Source of the DNA: Burkholderia sp. HI2500
GTDB taxonomy: Bacteria; Pseudomonadota; Gammaproteobacteria; Burkholderiales; Burkholderiaceae
DNA length: 64,000 bases
Direction: 5' to 3'
NCBI RefSeq assembly: GCF_002223055.1
Contig: NZ_NKFL01000004.1
Span: 806,001-870,000 of the forward strand
In this document: positions 28,737 to 37,141 of the stretch, piece after piece
Layout: the number at the start of each line of letters is the position of its first letter
Numbering within the stretch: position 1 is the first letter of the stretch
Position numbers and translations under genes: made by a program
The notes under the pieces: model-generated
The model's input: the letters and a program-made list of their open reading frames with translations, nothing else
The model's database searches: none
Told to the model about the DNA's origin: nothing

Positions 28737-28797
28737 GGTCGGCGCGGTCCTAAGCTGGCCGGGTGCTTGACGGTCCGCCTCGCGACGCGAAGCGGGC

Positions 28798-29628
28798 GTG
28801 CGCACTGCCAGTCAACCCGAAAACAGGCCGACCCATGTGTACTCTTCATCTTCAATCCGGCGGCGCGCCGCGTATGCGGACGATGCCGGGCGTCCCGCCG
28901 ATGCGCCGGATCCCGCGCTCGTCGAGGATCTCGTCTGCGCGAACCGCATCCTGTTCGACCAGGGCATCGTCGATGCCTTCGGTCACGTCAGCGTCCGTCA
29001 CGACAAGGATCCGCAGCGCTTCCTGCTGGCGCGCAACATGGCGCCGGGCACCGTCGGCATCGACGACATCGTCGAATTCACGCTGGACGGCGTGCCGGTC
29101 AATGCCGGCGGGCGCGCCGTCTATCTGGAGCGTTTCATCCACGGCGAGATCTATAAAGCGCGTCCGGACGTGCAGGCGATCGTCCACAGCCATTCGCCGA
29201 CCGTGCTGCCGTTCAGCGTGACGCAACGCACGCCGCTGCGGCCGGTGTGCCACATGAGCGGATTTCTCGGCGCGGGTACGCCGGTGTTCGAGATTCGCGA
29301 TACCGCCGGCGATGCGACGGACCTGCTCGTGCGCGACAACGCGCTCGGCGCGGCGCTGGCGCAGCGGCTCGGCAGTGCGGCGTTCGTACTGATGCGCGGT
29401 CACGGTTCGACCGTGGTCGCGCCGACGCTCAAGCAGGCCGTGTATCGCGCGGTCTACGCGGAAGTGAACGCGCGGATGCAGATCGAGGCGCTGCAACTGG
29501 GTGACGTGGTTTATCTGAGCGAGCAGGAAGCCGCAACCGCGTGCGCGAACATCGAAACGCAGGTCGAGCGCCCGTGGGCGCTGTGGAAGCGGCGCGTGCA
29601 GCACGAGCAACACACGGGCGCGCGTTGA
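28798..29628 (+). CDS. Class II aldolase/adducin-family protein
   Basis: 276 residues if the GTG at 28798 is used. The fold is recognisable from ILFDQGIVDAFGHVSVRHD, the zinc motif HSHSP, and RGHGSTVV with a further His. Family members are fuculose/ribulose-phosphate aldolases and decarboxylase-like enzymes. The start is uncertain: the conserved region begins only about residue 40, another GTG lies at 28837, and a well-placed ATG at 28834 is in a different frame. It precedes the aldehyde dehydrogenase by 29 bp and is likely co-transcribed with it. Confidence 0.88.
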   Translation: MRTASQPENRPTHVYSSSSIRRRAAYADDAGRPADAPDPALVEDLVCANRILFDQGIVDAFGHVSVRHDKDPQRFLLARNMAPGTVGIDDIVEFTLDGVPVNAGGRAVYLERFIHGEIYKARPDVQAIVHSHSPTVLPFSVTQRTPLRPVCHMSGFLGAGTPVFEIRDTAGDATDLLVRDNALGAALAQRLGSAAFVLMRGHGSTVVAPTLKQAVYRAVYAEVNARMQIEALQLGDVVYLSEQEAATACANIETQVERPWALWKRRVQHEQHTGAR

Positions 29629-29657
29629 CCGGCGATCGAATCATCGAGGAGACGAGT

Positions 29658-31109
29658 ATGGACGAGCAGTGGATAACCGGCCGTTTGCTGATCGACGGCG
29701 AACTGGTGGAAAGCGAGACCGGCGAGTGGGCGGCGTCGATCAACCCGGCTACCGAGGAAGTGATCGGCCGCGCGCCAGCCGGCTCGCGCAAGGACGTCGC
29801 GCGGGCCGTGGATGCGGCCCAGCGCGCGTGGCCCGCGTGGGCCGAACGCACCGGCGAGGAGCGCGGCGAACTGTTGCGCGGGTTTGGCGAGCGCTTGCTC
29901 GAACGCGCGGAGGCGTTGTCACGCATCGAGGTGCTCGATTCAGGCAACACCTACGTGCCGACGCTTGCGAGCATGCACGAGACGGTGCGCAGCCTGCGCT
30001 ATTACGCGGGGCTCGTGCACGGGCTGCACGGCGAGACGATCCCGGCCACCGGCCGCCATCTGCACATGACCGTGTACGAGCCGTATGGCGTCGTCGGCCG
30101 GATTGCCGCGTTCAATCATCCGGCGATGTTCTCCGCGGCGCGTACCGCATCCGCGCTCGTGACCGGCAACACGGTGGTGGTGAAGCCGCCCGAAACGTCG
30201 CCGTTGTCCGTGCTCGTGCTCGGTGAGGTCGCGCGCGAGACATTGCCGGCCGGCGTGTTCAACATCGTCAACGGAACGGGCGCGGAAGTCGGCGATGCGT
30301 TGGTGCGCCATCCGGACGTGAAGCGTCTTGCGCTGATCGGGTCCGTGCCGACCGGGCAGGCGATCCAGCGCAGCGCGGCGGAGGTGGGCGTCAAGCACGT
30401 GACGCTCGAGCTGGGCGGCAAGAATCCGATGATCGTGTTTCCGGACGCGGATCCGGACGCGGCCGCCGAGAGCGCGGTGCGCGGGATGAATTTCTCATGG
30501 CAAGGCCAGTCGTGCGGATCCAATTCGCGGCTGCTGGTGTACGACGACATTTACGACGACGTGCTCGCGCGTGTCGTCGAGCGCGTGGCCGCGATCCGCG
30601 TCGGCGATCCGATGTTGCCCGACACGGGCATGGGCCCGATCAATTCGCGCAAGAGCTACGAACACGTGATGAGCTTTCTCGACCCGGCGCAGACGCATGG
30701 CGCGCGGCTGATGACGGGCGGCCGCCGCCCGCCCGGGCACGCTTTCGAAAAAGGCTTCTGGGTCGAGCCGACCGTCTATGCCGATGTCACGCCCGAGATG
30801 CGGCTGTGGCGCGAGGAAGTCTTCGGCCCGATTCTGTCGGTCGCACGATGGCGTGATGTCGACGAAGTGGTCGCGATGGCCAACGACACGGAATACGGGC
30901 TCTCGGCCGCGATCTGGACCAACGACATCCGGCAGGCGCTCAACACCGCGCGTCGCATCCGTGCGGGCAGCGTGTTCGTCAACGGCAGCAACACGCACTT
31001 CCTCGGCGTGCCATGGGGCGGCTTCAAGAACAGCGGCGTCGACCGGGAAGAGGGGATCGAGGAAATGTATAGCTATGTCGAGAAGAAGGTCATCAACGTG
31101 ATGCTGTAA
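29658..31109 (+). CDS. Aldehyde dehydrogenase
   Basis: NAD(P)-dependent aldehyde dehydrogenase, 483 residues, classical superfamily length. Asn153 (AAFNHP), the general base Glu251 (LELGGKNP) and the nucleophile Cys286 (GQSCGS) are all present. The ATG at 29658 follows GAGGAG. Together with the aldolase and the GMC dehydrogenase it would convert an aldehyde intermediate to an acid. The downstream porin could supply the substrate. Confidence 0.95.
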   Translation: MDEQWITGRLLIDGELVESETGEWAASINPATEEVIGRAPAGSRKDVARAVDAAQRAWPAWAERTGEERGELLRGFGERLLERAEALSRIEVLDSGNTYVPTLASMHETVRSLRYYAGLVHGLHGETIPATGRHLHMTVYEPYGVVGRIAAFNHPAMFSAARTASALVTGNTVVVKPPETSPLSVLVLGEVARETLPAGVFNIVNGTGAEVGDALVRHPDVKRLALIGSVPTGQAIQRSAAEVGVKHVTLELGGKNPMIVFPDADPDAAAESAVRGMNFSWQGQSCGSNSRLLVYDDIYDDVLARVVERVAAIRVGDPMLPDTGMGPINSRKSYEHVMSFLDPAQTHGARLMTGGRRPPGHAFEKGFWVEPTVYADVTPEMRLWREEVFGPILSVARWRDVDEVVAMANDTEYGLSAAIWTNDIRQALNTARRIRAGSVFVNGSNTHFLGVPWGGFKNSGVDREEGIEEMYSYVEKKVINVML

Positions 31110-31247
31110 CACGCGCGACTCGCCGCCGGTCGTTCCCGTCATCGACGGGTTCGGCCGGCGACGGCGCGCGCGATCCATCAGTCGACGCCGGGTAACCCGG
31201 CCCACGGCGGCGCATCGAGCGGGGAACACATATCCCGCACGCGCCAA

Positions 31248-31264
31248 TTAGATAGTTTTACTAA
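31248..31264. promoter_or_regulatory. TTAG-N9-CTAA inverted repeat upstream of the porin
   Basis: TTAG at 31248-31251 and CTAA at 31261-31264, with ATAG inside the spacer, in a locally AT-rich patch of the 232-bp aldehyde dehydrogenase-porin gap. It resembles the ATAG/CTAT repeats at 28690-28736, which suggests control by the same LysR protein. Confidence 0.4.
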
Positions 31265-31341
31265 TAAAAATGACAGTCCGACGTGCGGTTCGCTCGTATG
31301 CGAACGGTGCGTCGGACACTGACGGTTTGGAGACAGCATCC

Positions 31342-32412
31342 GTGAGAATGAAGACAATGGCCGTCGCGCTGGCGATGGTGTCGTGCCACGTGCACGCGCA
31401 GAGTTCGGTCACGCTGTTCGGTCTGGTCGACAACGGCATTTCGTACGTGAGCAATTCGGGCGGCAAGGCGCTGGTTCAGGCGATGTCCGGCATCCAGGCG
31501 CCCAACCTGATCGGGATCCGCACGGTCGAGGATCTCGGCGGCGGGTTCCAGGCGCTCGTCTTCATGGCGTCGCAGCCCGATATCAACAGCGGCACGGTGC
31601 GCGGCGGCGCACTGTCCGGACGCGAGTCCTATGTCGGCATCGTCACGCCGTACGGCACCGTGACGCTTGGCAGGCAGTTCGACTACATGTTCGACAACCT
31701 GTCGCTGCATCGCTGGGGGCACGAGATTTCGTATGTCAGCCTGTACCAGCTGCCGGGCGGCCCGTTCTCGAAACTGGGCGCGGCGCTCGGCACCTTCGAC
31801 TACACGCGTACGGCGGGCGGGGGCGCAACACCGAACGCGATCAAGTTCACGTCCGCGTATTACGGCGGGTTCCGGTTCGGCGCGTTGTATGGCTTCAGCA
31901 ACATCGCCGGGCAGACCGGCAGCAACAGCCTGTCGAGCTTCGGCGTGTCCTACGACAACGGGCCGTTGCGGCTGGATGCGGCGTACACGTATTCGAAAGA
32001 AGAGGGAATCGACAACGGGCACGTCGGCATCCGCAATGCCGGCGCGGGCGGACGCTATACATTCGGCGACTTCGCGCTCGACGCGCTGTACGTGAATACG
32101 CGCAACACGCTGACGGGCGCGCACGTCGACACCTACGAGATCGGCGGGCTGTACCGGTTCGCGCCGGATTTCTTCGCGTATGCGAACTACCTGTACGCGA
32201 AGGGCAACCGGCAACTGACCGGCAATCATTCGAACCAGGCCGGCATCACGCTCGATTACCTGTTGTCGAAGAAGACCGACGTCTACATGAGTGCCGTGTA
32301 TCAACAGGCGAGCGGCGGCGAGGACGTGATCGCATCGGTGTGCGGTACGTTCACCGCATCGTCGGGCGCGCGGCAGGGCGTGTTGCGGGTCGGCGTTCGA
32401 ACGGTGTTCTAG
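31342..32412 (+). CDS. Outer-membrane porin (Gram-negative general porin, Burkholderia type)
   Basis: About 356 residues. The signal peptide ends MVSCHVHA and the mature protein starts QSSVTLFGLVDNGISYV. The end VGVRTVF has the terminal Phe required by the BAM machinery, and repeated alternating strands suit a 16-strand beta-barrel. The GTG at 31342 has GGAGA eight bases upstream; an ATG at 31348 is two codons later. The PEFGGR-like loop 3 of many porins is not obvious. It lies at the end of the GMC/aldolase/dehydrogenase module. Confidence 0.94.
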   Translation: MRMKTMAVALAMVSCHVHAQSSVTLFGLVDNGISYVSNSGGKALVQAMSGIQAPNLIGIRTVEDLGGGFQALVFMASQPDINSGTVRGGALSGRESYVGIVTPYGTVTLGRQFDYMFDNLSLHRWGHEISYVSLYQLPGGPFSKLGAALGTFDYTRTAGGGATPNAIKFTSAYYGGFRFGALYGFSNIAGQTGSNSLSSFGVSYDNGPLRLDAAYTYSKEEGIDNGHVGIRNAGAGGRYTFGDFALDALYVNTRNTLTGAHVDTYEIGGLYRFAPDFFAYANYLYAKGNRQLTGNHSNQAGITLDYLLSKKTDVYMSAVYQQASGGEDVIASVCGTFTASSGARQGVLRVGVRTVF

Positions 32413-32430
32413 GCGATCCGCGCCCGGCAT

Positions 32431-33033
32431 TCACTTTGCCGTCACCTCCCGATAGAACGCATCGATCGCCTCGACCATCTGCGACAGCCCCGGCTGTTCG
32501 AGCGGATAGTGGCCCGCATTGTCCAGCATGACGACCTTCACCGGCACTTTCCGCACGCGCTGCAGGAACGGTTCGCTCAGGTGCAACGGCGTCCAGCGGT
32601 CCGCGGCCGGTTGCGTGAGCAGGATCGGGCACACGGCGAAATCCTCCGGCTCGACCGCCGGCCGGTACGACATGTAGGAATCGAGAAACGCGATCGTCAT
32701 CGCGTTGCCGGCGGAGGTGCGATCGGACAGCCACACCTTCAGCGCGTCCCGATCGTTGACGAGCGCGGACATCTTGCTGGCGAGCGTCACCGGCACGCGC
32801 ATCGATTTCAGCGGGGTCATCGCGGTGAGATGCATCATCGGGCCGCCGACGCGGCTCACGAACACGTTGCGCGCGGTTTCATCGCGCACCTGCTGAAGGC
32901 GCTGGTCGAGGAAGGTCATCCCGACGATGCCCTTGACCTTGCCGTTCAGCGCAGCCACGTGATACGTGAGCATGCCGCCGGCGCTGAGTCCGTAGAGCAC
33001 GATCGGCCGGCCGTCCTTCGCGCGCTCCGCGTC
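32431..33033 (-). pseudogene. Alpha/beta hydrolase, 5' half deleted
   Basis: The C-terminal two thirds of an alpha/beta hydrolase. The nucleophile elbow GLSAGG, the acid region AADRWTP and the catalytic His in NAGHYPLE are intact. Homology-like sequence can be followed upstream to about 33033 (EVDAERAKDGRPIV) with no start codon or ribosome site, and the N-terminal strands with the oxyanion region are missing. At that point the opposite strand begins the C-terminal domain of an AraC protein. I read this as a deletion that joined two divergent genes. A GTG at 33000 could start a short product, but it would lack half the fold. Confidence 0.75.
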
Positions 33034-33351
33034 GACCTCGTGTCGTTCCTGAACGAGTACCTGGCCACGCGCCCGTTCGACCGGCCGCCGAAGCTGAAGG
33101 ACATCGCGACGCTGCTCAACACCAGCGAGCGCACGTTGAAGTGCCGGCTGCAGGAGGAGGGCGCGTGCTTCCGGGACATTTCGAGCGCGGTGCGCAAGAC
33201 CCGCGCGCAGGCGCTGATCGCAGAAGGGCGGCTGTCGATCAAGGAAATCGCGCAGGAACTGGGATTCAGCGACATGTCGTCGTTCTCGCAGGCGTACAAG
33301 CGCTGGACGGGTGTCGCGCCGAGCGTGTCGCGACAGGCGGCGGGTTTGTAG
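33025..33351 (+). pseudogene. AraC-type regulator, only the C-terminal DNA-binding domain left
   Basis: About 105 residues of an AraC helix-turn-helix pair: LKDIATLLNTSERTLKCRLQEEG and IKEIAQELGFSDMSSFSQAYKRWTG. The sensor domain is absent. Upstream, the open frame runs through the antisense of the truncated hydrolase and is not protein-like. The boundary lies about 33025-33045. The ancestral order was presumably a regulator divergent from the hydrolase it controlled. Confidence 0.75.
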
Positions 33352-33477
33352 CGCACCCTGTAACTTTTGGAGATGTTGGAGGGTTGTCGGCGCCGAGTCG
33401 GCCGACGATCATGGGGGAAGCCGTAAGCCGGGCCGTTCCCGGCTCGCCAACGCAGGCTCTACACGCAAGGATCGGAC

Positions 33478-34107
33478 ATGAAATTGCTGCTCGTCGGCGC
33501 GACCGGACTCGTCGGGCGTCACGTCCTCGAAGTCGCGCTCGCCGATGCGCGGGTCGATCAGGTGATCGTCGTCGCGCGCCGCCCGTTGTCGCCGCACCCG
33601 AAGATGCGCGCGCTCGAGGTCGATTTCGATCATCTGCCCGACACGGCCGACTGGTGGCACGCCGACGCCGTGATCTGCACGCTCGGCACCACGATGCGCG
33701 CCGCGGGCTCCCAGGCGGCATTCCGGCGCGTCGACCACGACTATCCGCTCGCGGTCGCGCGGCTCGCACACCGCCACGGCACACCGGCTTACGTGCTGAA
33801 TTCCGCACTCGGCGCGGATCCGGCGTCGCGCATCTTCTACAACCGCGTGAAGGGCGAGGTCGAGCAGGCGCTCGCCGGCGTCGGGTTCGCGGCGCTCACT
33901 TACGTGCGGCCCGGCCTGATCGGCGGCAGCCGCGACGAATTCAGGTTCGGCGAGCGGCTGCTGGTGTCCGTGTTGAACGTGGCCCGGCCCGTGCTGCCGG
34001 CGAAGTGGCGCGTGAATCCCGCGTCGCGGATCGCCCGCGCGATGCTCGACGCGGCAATCGACGCGCGGCCGGGCGTGCAGGTCATTGCGTCGGACCAACT
34101 CGTCTGA
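33478..34107 (+). CDS. NAD(P)-binding atypical SDR / NmrA-HTATIP2-like protein
   Basis: 209 residues. The N-terminal Rossmann motif GATGLVGRHVLE is followed by CTLGTTMRAAGSQAAFRRVD, typical of atypical SDRs related to HTATIP2/TIP30 and bacterial YbjT-like proteins. A Tyr-x-x-x-Lys pair (YNRVK) is present. Function in bacteria is not settled; oxidoreductase or redox-sensing roles have been suggested for relatives. The ATG at 33478 has AAGGATC upstream. It stands alone between two decayed gene pairs. Confidence 0.9.
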   Translation: MKLLLVGATGLVGRHVLEVALADARVDQVIVVARRPLSPHPKMRALEVDFDHLPDTADWWHADAVICTLGTTMRAAGSQAAFRRVDHDYPLAVARLAHRHGTPAYVLNSALGADPASRIFYNRVKGEVEQALAGVGFAALTYVRPGLIGGSRDEFRFGERLLVSVLNVARPVLPAKWRVNPASRIARAMLDAAIDARPGVQVIASDQLV

Positions 34108-34131
34108 CGCAAAGCGGGCGGCGCGCGCCGG

Positions 34132-34305
34132 TCACTGATCCGCGAAGCCGTCGAGCCCGCCGAACTGTTCGGCAAGCGCCGCCGTGAACGCCGCCAGCGC
34201 TTCGCTGCCGTCGCAGTTCCTTGGCGTCGCGAGCTGGAATTCGACCGTATGGCTCAACTTGCTCGCGAGCAGCCGGCGCAGCTTGCCTGCGGCTACCCAC
34301 GGCGC
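34132..34305 (-). pseudogene. LysR-type regulator, C-terminal remnant
   Basis: About 55 residues resembling the last part of a LysR effector domain (PWVAAGKLRRLLASKLSHTV and then ALAAFTAALAEQF, a typical LysR C-terminus). No DNA-binding domain, start codon or ribosome site precedes it. It abuts the GNAT remnant on the other strand at about 34305-34320. The identification rests on pattern only. Confidence 0.5.
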
Positions 34306-34317
34306 CGCGACATGGCC

Positions 34318-34509
34318 GTGCAGGAAGCCGACATGCGGCAGGTGATCGACGCGTTCGCGGCGAATGGTTTCACGTCGTTGTTTCTGGGATGCTCGACCGA
34401 TCCCGCGTCGCGCTCGCATGGCTTCTACCGGCATCTGGGCTGGACGCCGACCGGGTCGCTCCCGGCGCATCATCGATTCGTAAAACTGTTTCGTCATACC
34501 AAACAATAG
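34318..34509 (+). pseudogene. GNAT acetyltransferase, C-terminal remnant
   Basis: About 60 residues matching the last strands of a GNAT N-acetyltransferase: GFTSLFLGCSTDPASRSHGFY and RHLGWTPTG, where the Tyr-x-x-x-Gly-(Y/W) element is typical of motif B. The acetyl-CoA-binding motif A is missing. A short in-frame ORF starts at 34333, but it has no convincing ribosome site and would make no fold. It pairs with the LysR remnant as the second head-to-head deletion scar in 1.5 kb. Confidence 0.6.
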
Positions 34510-34569
34510 CGCGACCGCGGCCCTGCACTGACCTACGATGGAAACATTGCATCCATCGTCCGCCGAGCC

Positions 34570-35247
34570 GTGTGCACTCACTACCGCGCCCCCGACGAAG
34601 ACCCGGGCATCAGCGAACTGAAGATCGGCATCGGCGATCTGTATCGCCGCGACCCGTGGGCCCCAGACGTGTATCCCGACTACGCGGCGCCGATCGCGCG
34701 TGCCGCCGGCGACGGCCTCGCAGTCGTCGCGGCCGTGTTCGGCTTCTGGCCGAAATTCATGCAGCCGGAGCGGCTCGACGAGAACGGCCGTAAAAAGAAG
34801 AAGCTCGACACGGTGAACGCGCGCGCGGAAACGGTCGGCTCGTCGCGGCTCTACGGCAACGCGTGGCGCAACGGCCAGCGCTGCCTGATCCCGGTGCGCT
34901 GGATCTTCGAACCCTGCTACGAAACCGGCCGCAACGTGTGGCAGCGGATCGGCGTCGACGGCTGGCAGCCGTACTGCGTCGCCGGCATCTGGCGGCGCTA
35001 CGAAGGTGACGACGGCCGCGAGCGCGTGGGCATGGCGATGCTCACGGTCAACGCGGACACGCACCCGCTGTTCGCGCGGATGCATCGGCCCGGCGAAGAG
35101 AAGCGGGGCGTCGTGATGCTGCGTCGCGACGACTACGACGAATGGCTGCACGTGCGCGACATCGAGGCCGCCCGGCGCATGCTGAATCTCCTTCCCGCCG
35201 CCGACATGACGGCCGAGCCCGATCAGGCATCGCCCGCACGCGCCTGA
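34570..35247 (+). CDS. SRAP-domain protein (HMCES/YedK family)
   Basis: 225 residues, starting at GTG. SRAP proteins covalently trap abasic sites in single-stranded DNA through Cys2 after removal of Met1. Here the expected residues are visible: Cys2 (MCTHYRAP, rather than the common MCGR), Asn83 and Glu87 in VNARAET, Glu114 in FEPCYE and His172 in RMHRPGEE. The ATG-free start matters because Cys2 must become N-terminal. The gene stands alone. The role in DNA damage tolerance is family knowledge. Confidence 0.92.
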   Translation: MCTHYRAPDEDPGISELKIGIGDLYRRDPWAPDVYPDYAAPIARAAGDGLAVVAAVFGFWPKFMQPERLDENGRKKKKLDTVNARAETVGSSRLYGNAWRNGQRCLIPVRWIFEPCYETGRNVWQRIGVDGWQPYCVAGIWRRYEGDDGRERVGMAMLTVNADTHPLFARMHRPGEEKRGVVMLRRDDYDEWLHVRDIEAARRMLNLLPAADMTAEPDQASPARA

Positions 35248-35550
35248 GCTTTCATTATTCCGACATTCATCTTTCGACTGGACAGGCCGAACGTGGCCCG
35301 ATGATTCGGACATTTTCGAAAATCGGCGGATTCCGGGTAATCACCGATACCTCGCAAGTTGTATATACAAGATCATCCGCTGGCAATGTCGGCACACATC
35401 GTGCCGCTTGCGCGCCAGTGCGCAGACCATGCGTGCGTGGCGCATGCCGGCGATCCACGGCGCCCCGCACCCGCCGAGCCGAAAGGGCGGCTCGCAGCTT
35501 CCCGTCTCGTTCCAACCATTTGTGATCCTGAGTATTTTGGAGATTTCCCC
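35248..35550 (+). promoter_or_regulatory. Leader of the NCS1 permease gene with a GntR-type palindrome
   Basis: 303 bp without a gene. The perfect 12-bp palindrome TTGTATATACAA is at 35359-35370, about 180 bp upstream of the permease GTG. This sequence has the form of operators bound by GntR/HutC-type repressors. GC content is low from 35240 to 35380. No GntR gene is in the window, so the regulator would act from elsewhere. Confidence 0.45.
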
Positions 35551-36981
35551 GTGTCAACGAATCCCAGTGGAAAAGCCGGCGGCCTGATCGAAGTCCGTTC
35601 GATCGACTTCATTCCCGACGCCGAGCGCCACGGCGGCTTGCTGAGCCAGTTCACGCTGTGGCTGTCGGCGAACATGCAGATCACGGCCATCGTCACGGGC
35701 GCACTCGCGGTCGTGCTCGGCGGCGACGTGTTCTGGTCGCTGGTCGCGCTGCTGCTCGGCCAGTTCATCGGCGGCGCGGTGATGGCGCTGCATGGCGCGC
35801 AGGGGCCGCAGCTCGGGCTGCCGCAGATGATCTCGAGCCGCGTGCAGTTCGGCGTCTATGGCGCGATGATCCCGATCGTGCTCGTGTGCCTGATGTACAT
35901 CGGCTTTTCCGCGAGCGGCTCGGTGCTGGCCGGGCAGGCCGTCGCGCAACTGCTGCACATCGACGACGCGGCCGGCATCCTGCTGTTCGCGGCCGTGATC
36001 GTCGTGCTGACCGTGTTCGGCTATCGCGCGATCCACGCCGTCGGCCGGATCGCCAGCGTGGTCGGCATCGCCGCGTTCGTCTACATGTTCACGCAGCTGT
36101 TCGCGAACCACGACATCGGCGCGCTGCTCGCGAACAAGCATTTCTCGCTCGCGAGCTTCCTGCTGTCGATGTCGCTGTCCGCGTCGTGGCAGATCGCGTT
36201 CGGCCCGTATGTCGCCGACTATTCGCGCTACCTGCCGCGCTCGACGTCGTCGGTCGCGACGTTCGTGGCGGTCGGCCTCGGCTCGGTGATCGGCGCGCAG
36301 GCGGCGATGGTGTTCGGCGTGTTTGCGGCCGCGCTGGCCGGCGGCCAGTTCGCGCACCATGAGGTCGCGTATATCGTCGGTCTCGGCTCGACGGGCGCCG
36401 TGGCCGCGCTGCTGTACTTCAGCATCGCGTTCGGCAAGGTGACGGTGACGGCGCTCAACGCGTACGGCAGCTTCATGTCGATGGCGACGATCGTCAGCGG
36501 CTTTCGCGGCAAGCACGCCGTGTCGTCGCGCAGCCGCCTCGTCTACATCTTCGGGATGATCTGCGTATCCACGCTCATCGCGCTCGCGGGCCGCCATTCG
36601 TTCCTGAAGGAATTCACCGCGTTCATCCTGTTCCTGCTCGCGTTCTTCACGCCGTGGAGCGCGATCAACCTGGTCGATTACTACTGCTTCACGCGCTCGC
36701 GCTACGACGTGCCGGCGCTGTCCGATCCGGACGGCCGCTACGGCCGCTGGAACGTGATGGCGATCACGATCTACGTGGTCGGCATCCTCGTGCAGTTGCC
36801 GTTCATGTCGACGCACATCTACACGGGGCCGCTCGTCGACGCGCTCGGCGGCACCGACATCTCGTGGATCCTCGGCCTGGTCGTGCCGGCCGTGCTGTAC
36901 TACATCGGCGCACGCGCATCGCGCCGCAGCATTCCCGAGCGCCTGATCCTGCCGCTCGAACGCGGCGAAGTTCACCACTGA
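35551..36981 (+). CDS. NCS1-family permease (cytosine/purine/hydantoin transporter)
   Basis: 476 residues with about 12 membrane helices; inner-membrane sodium- or proton-coupled symporter of nucleobases, hydantoins or related heterocycles. NCS1 features include LSANMQITAIVTGALAV in TM1, the FGPYVADYSRYLP motif, and NLVDYYCFTRSRYDVPAL near the C-terminus. The GTG at 35551 follows TTGGAGA; the open frame reaches 35359 without a ribosome site. It precedes a porin gene by 160 bp with a hairpin between them. Confidence 0.94.
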   Translation: MSTNPSGKAGGLIEVRSIDFIPDAERHGGLLSQFTLWLSANMQITAIVTGALAVVLGGDVFWSLVALLLGQFIGGAVMALHGAQGPQLGLPQMISSRVQFGVYGAMIPIVLVCLMYIGFSASGSVLAGQAVAQLLHIDDAAGILLFAAVIVVLTVFGYRAIHAVGRIASVVGIAAFVYMFTQLFANHDIGALLANKHFSLASFLLSMSLSASWQIAFGPYVADYSRYLPRSTSSVATFVAVGLGSVIGAQAAMVFGVFAAALAGGQFAHHEVAYIVGLGSTGAVAALLYFSIAFGKVTVTALNAYGSFMSMATIVSGFRGKHAVSSRSRLVYIFGMICVSTLIALAGRHSFLKEFTAFILFLLAFFTPWSAINLVDYYCFTRSRYDVPALSDPDGRYGRWNVMAITIYVVGILVQLPFMSTHIYTGPLVDALGGTDISWILGLVVPAVLYYIGARASRRSIPERLILPLERGEVHH

Positions 36982-37034
36982 CGACACGTCACGCGCCTCG
37001 GGCCGGCCGGTTGCCGGCCTGACTGTCGCGCGAG

Positions 37035-37060
37035 CCGGGCGCCGCCTGCGCCCGGTTCTT
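37035..37060 (+). terminator. Hairpin after the NCS1 permease gene
   Basis: CCGGGCGC at 37035-37042 pairs with GCGCCCGG at 37048-37055 across a 5-nt loop and is followed by TTCTT. It lies 54 bp after the permease stop. Confidence 0.55.
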
Positions 37061-37141
37061 CCCCACGTTTTCTTTTCCGCGATGCCGGTGCGGCGCGACT
37101 GCCGCGCCCGGTGTCGTTTCATTCTCTGACCATTGAATAGT

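Noticed and set aside
34570..35247. SRAP gene considered as part of the neighbouring decayed region
   Set aside because: All catalytic residues (Cys2, Asn83, Glu114, His172) are intact, so it appears functional.
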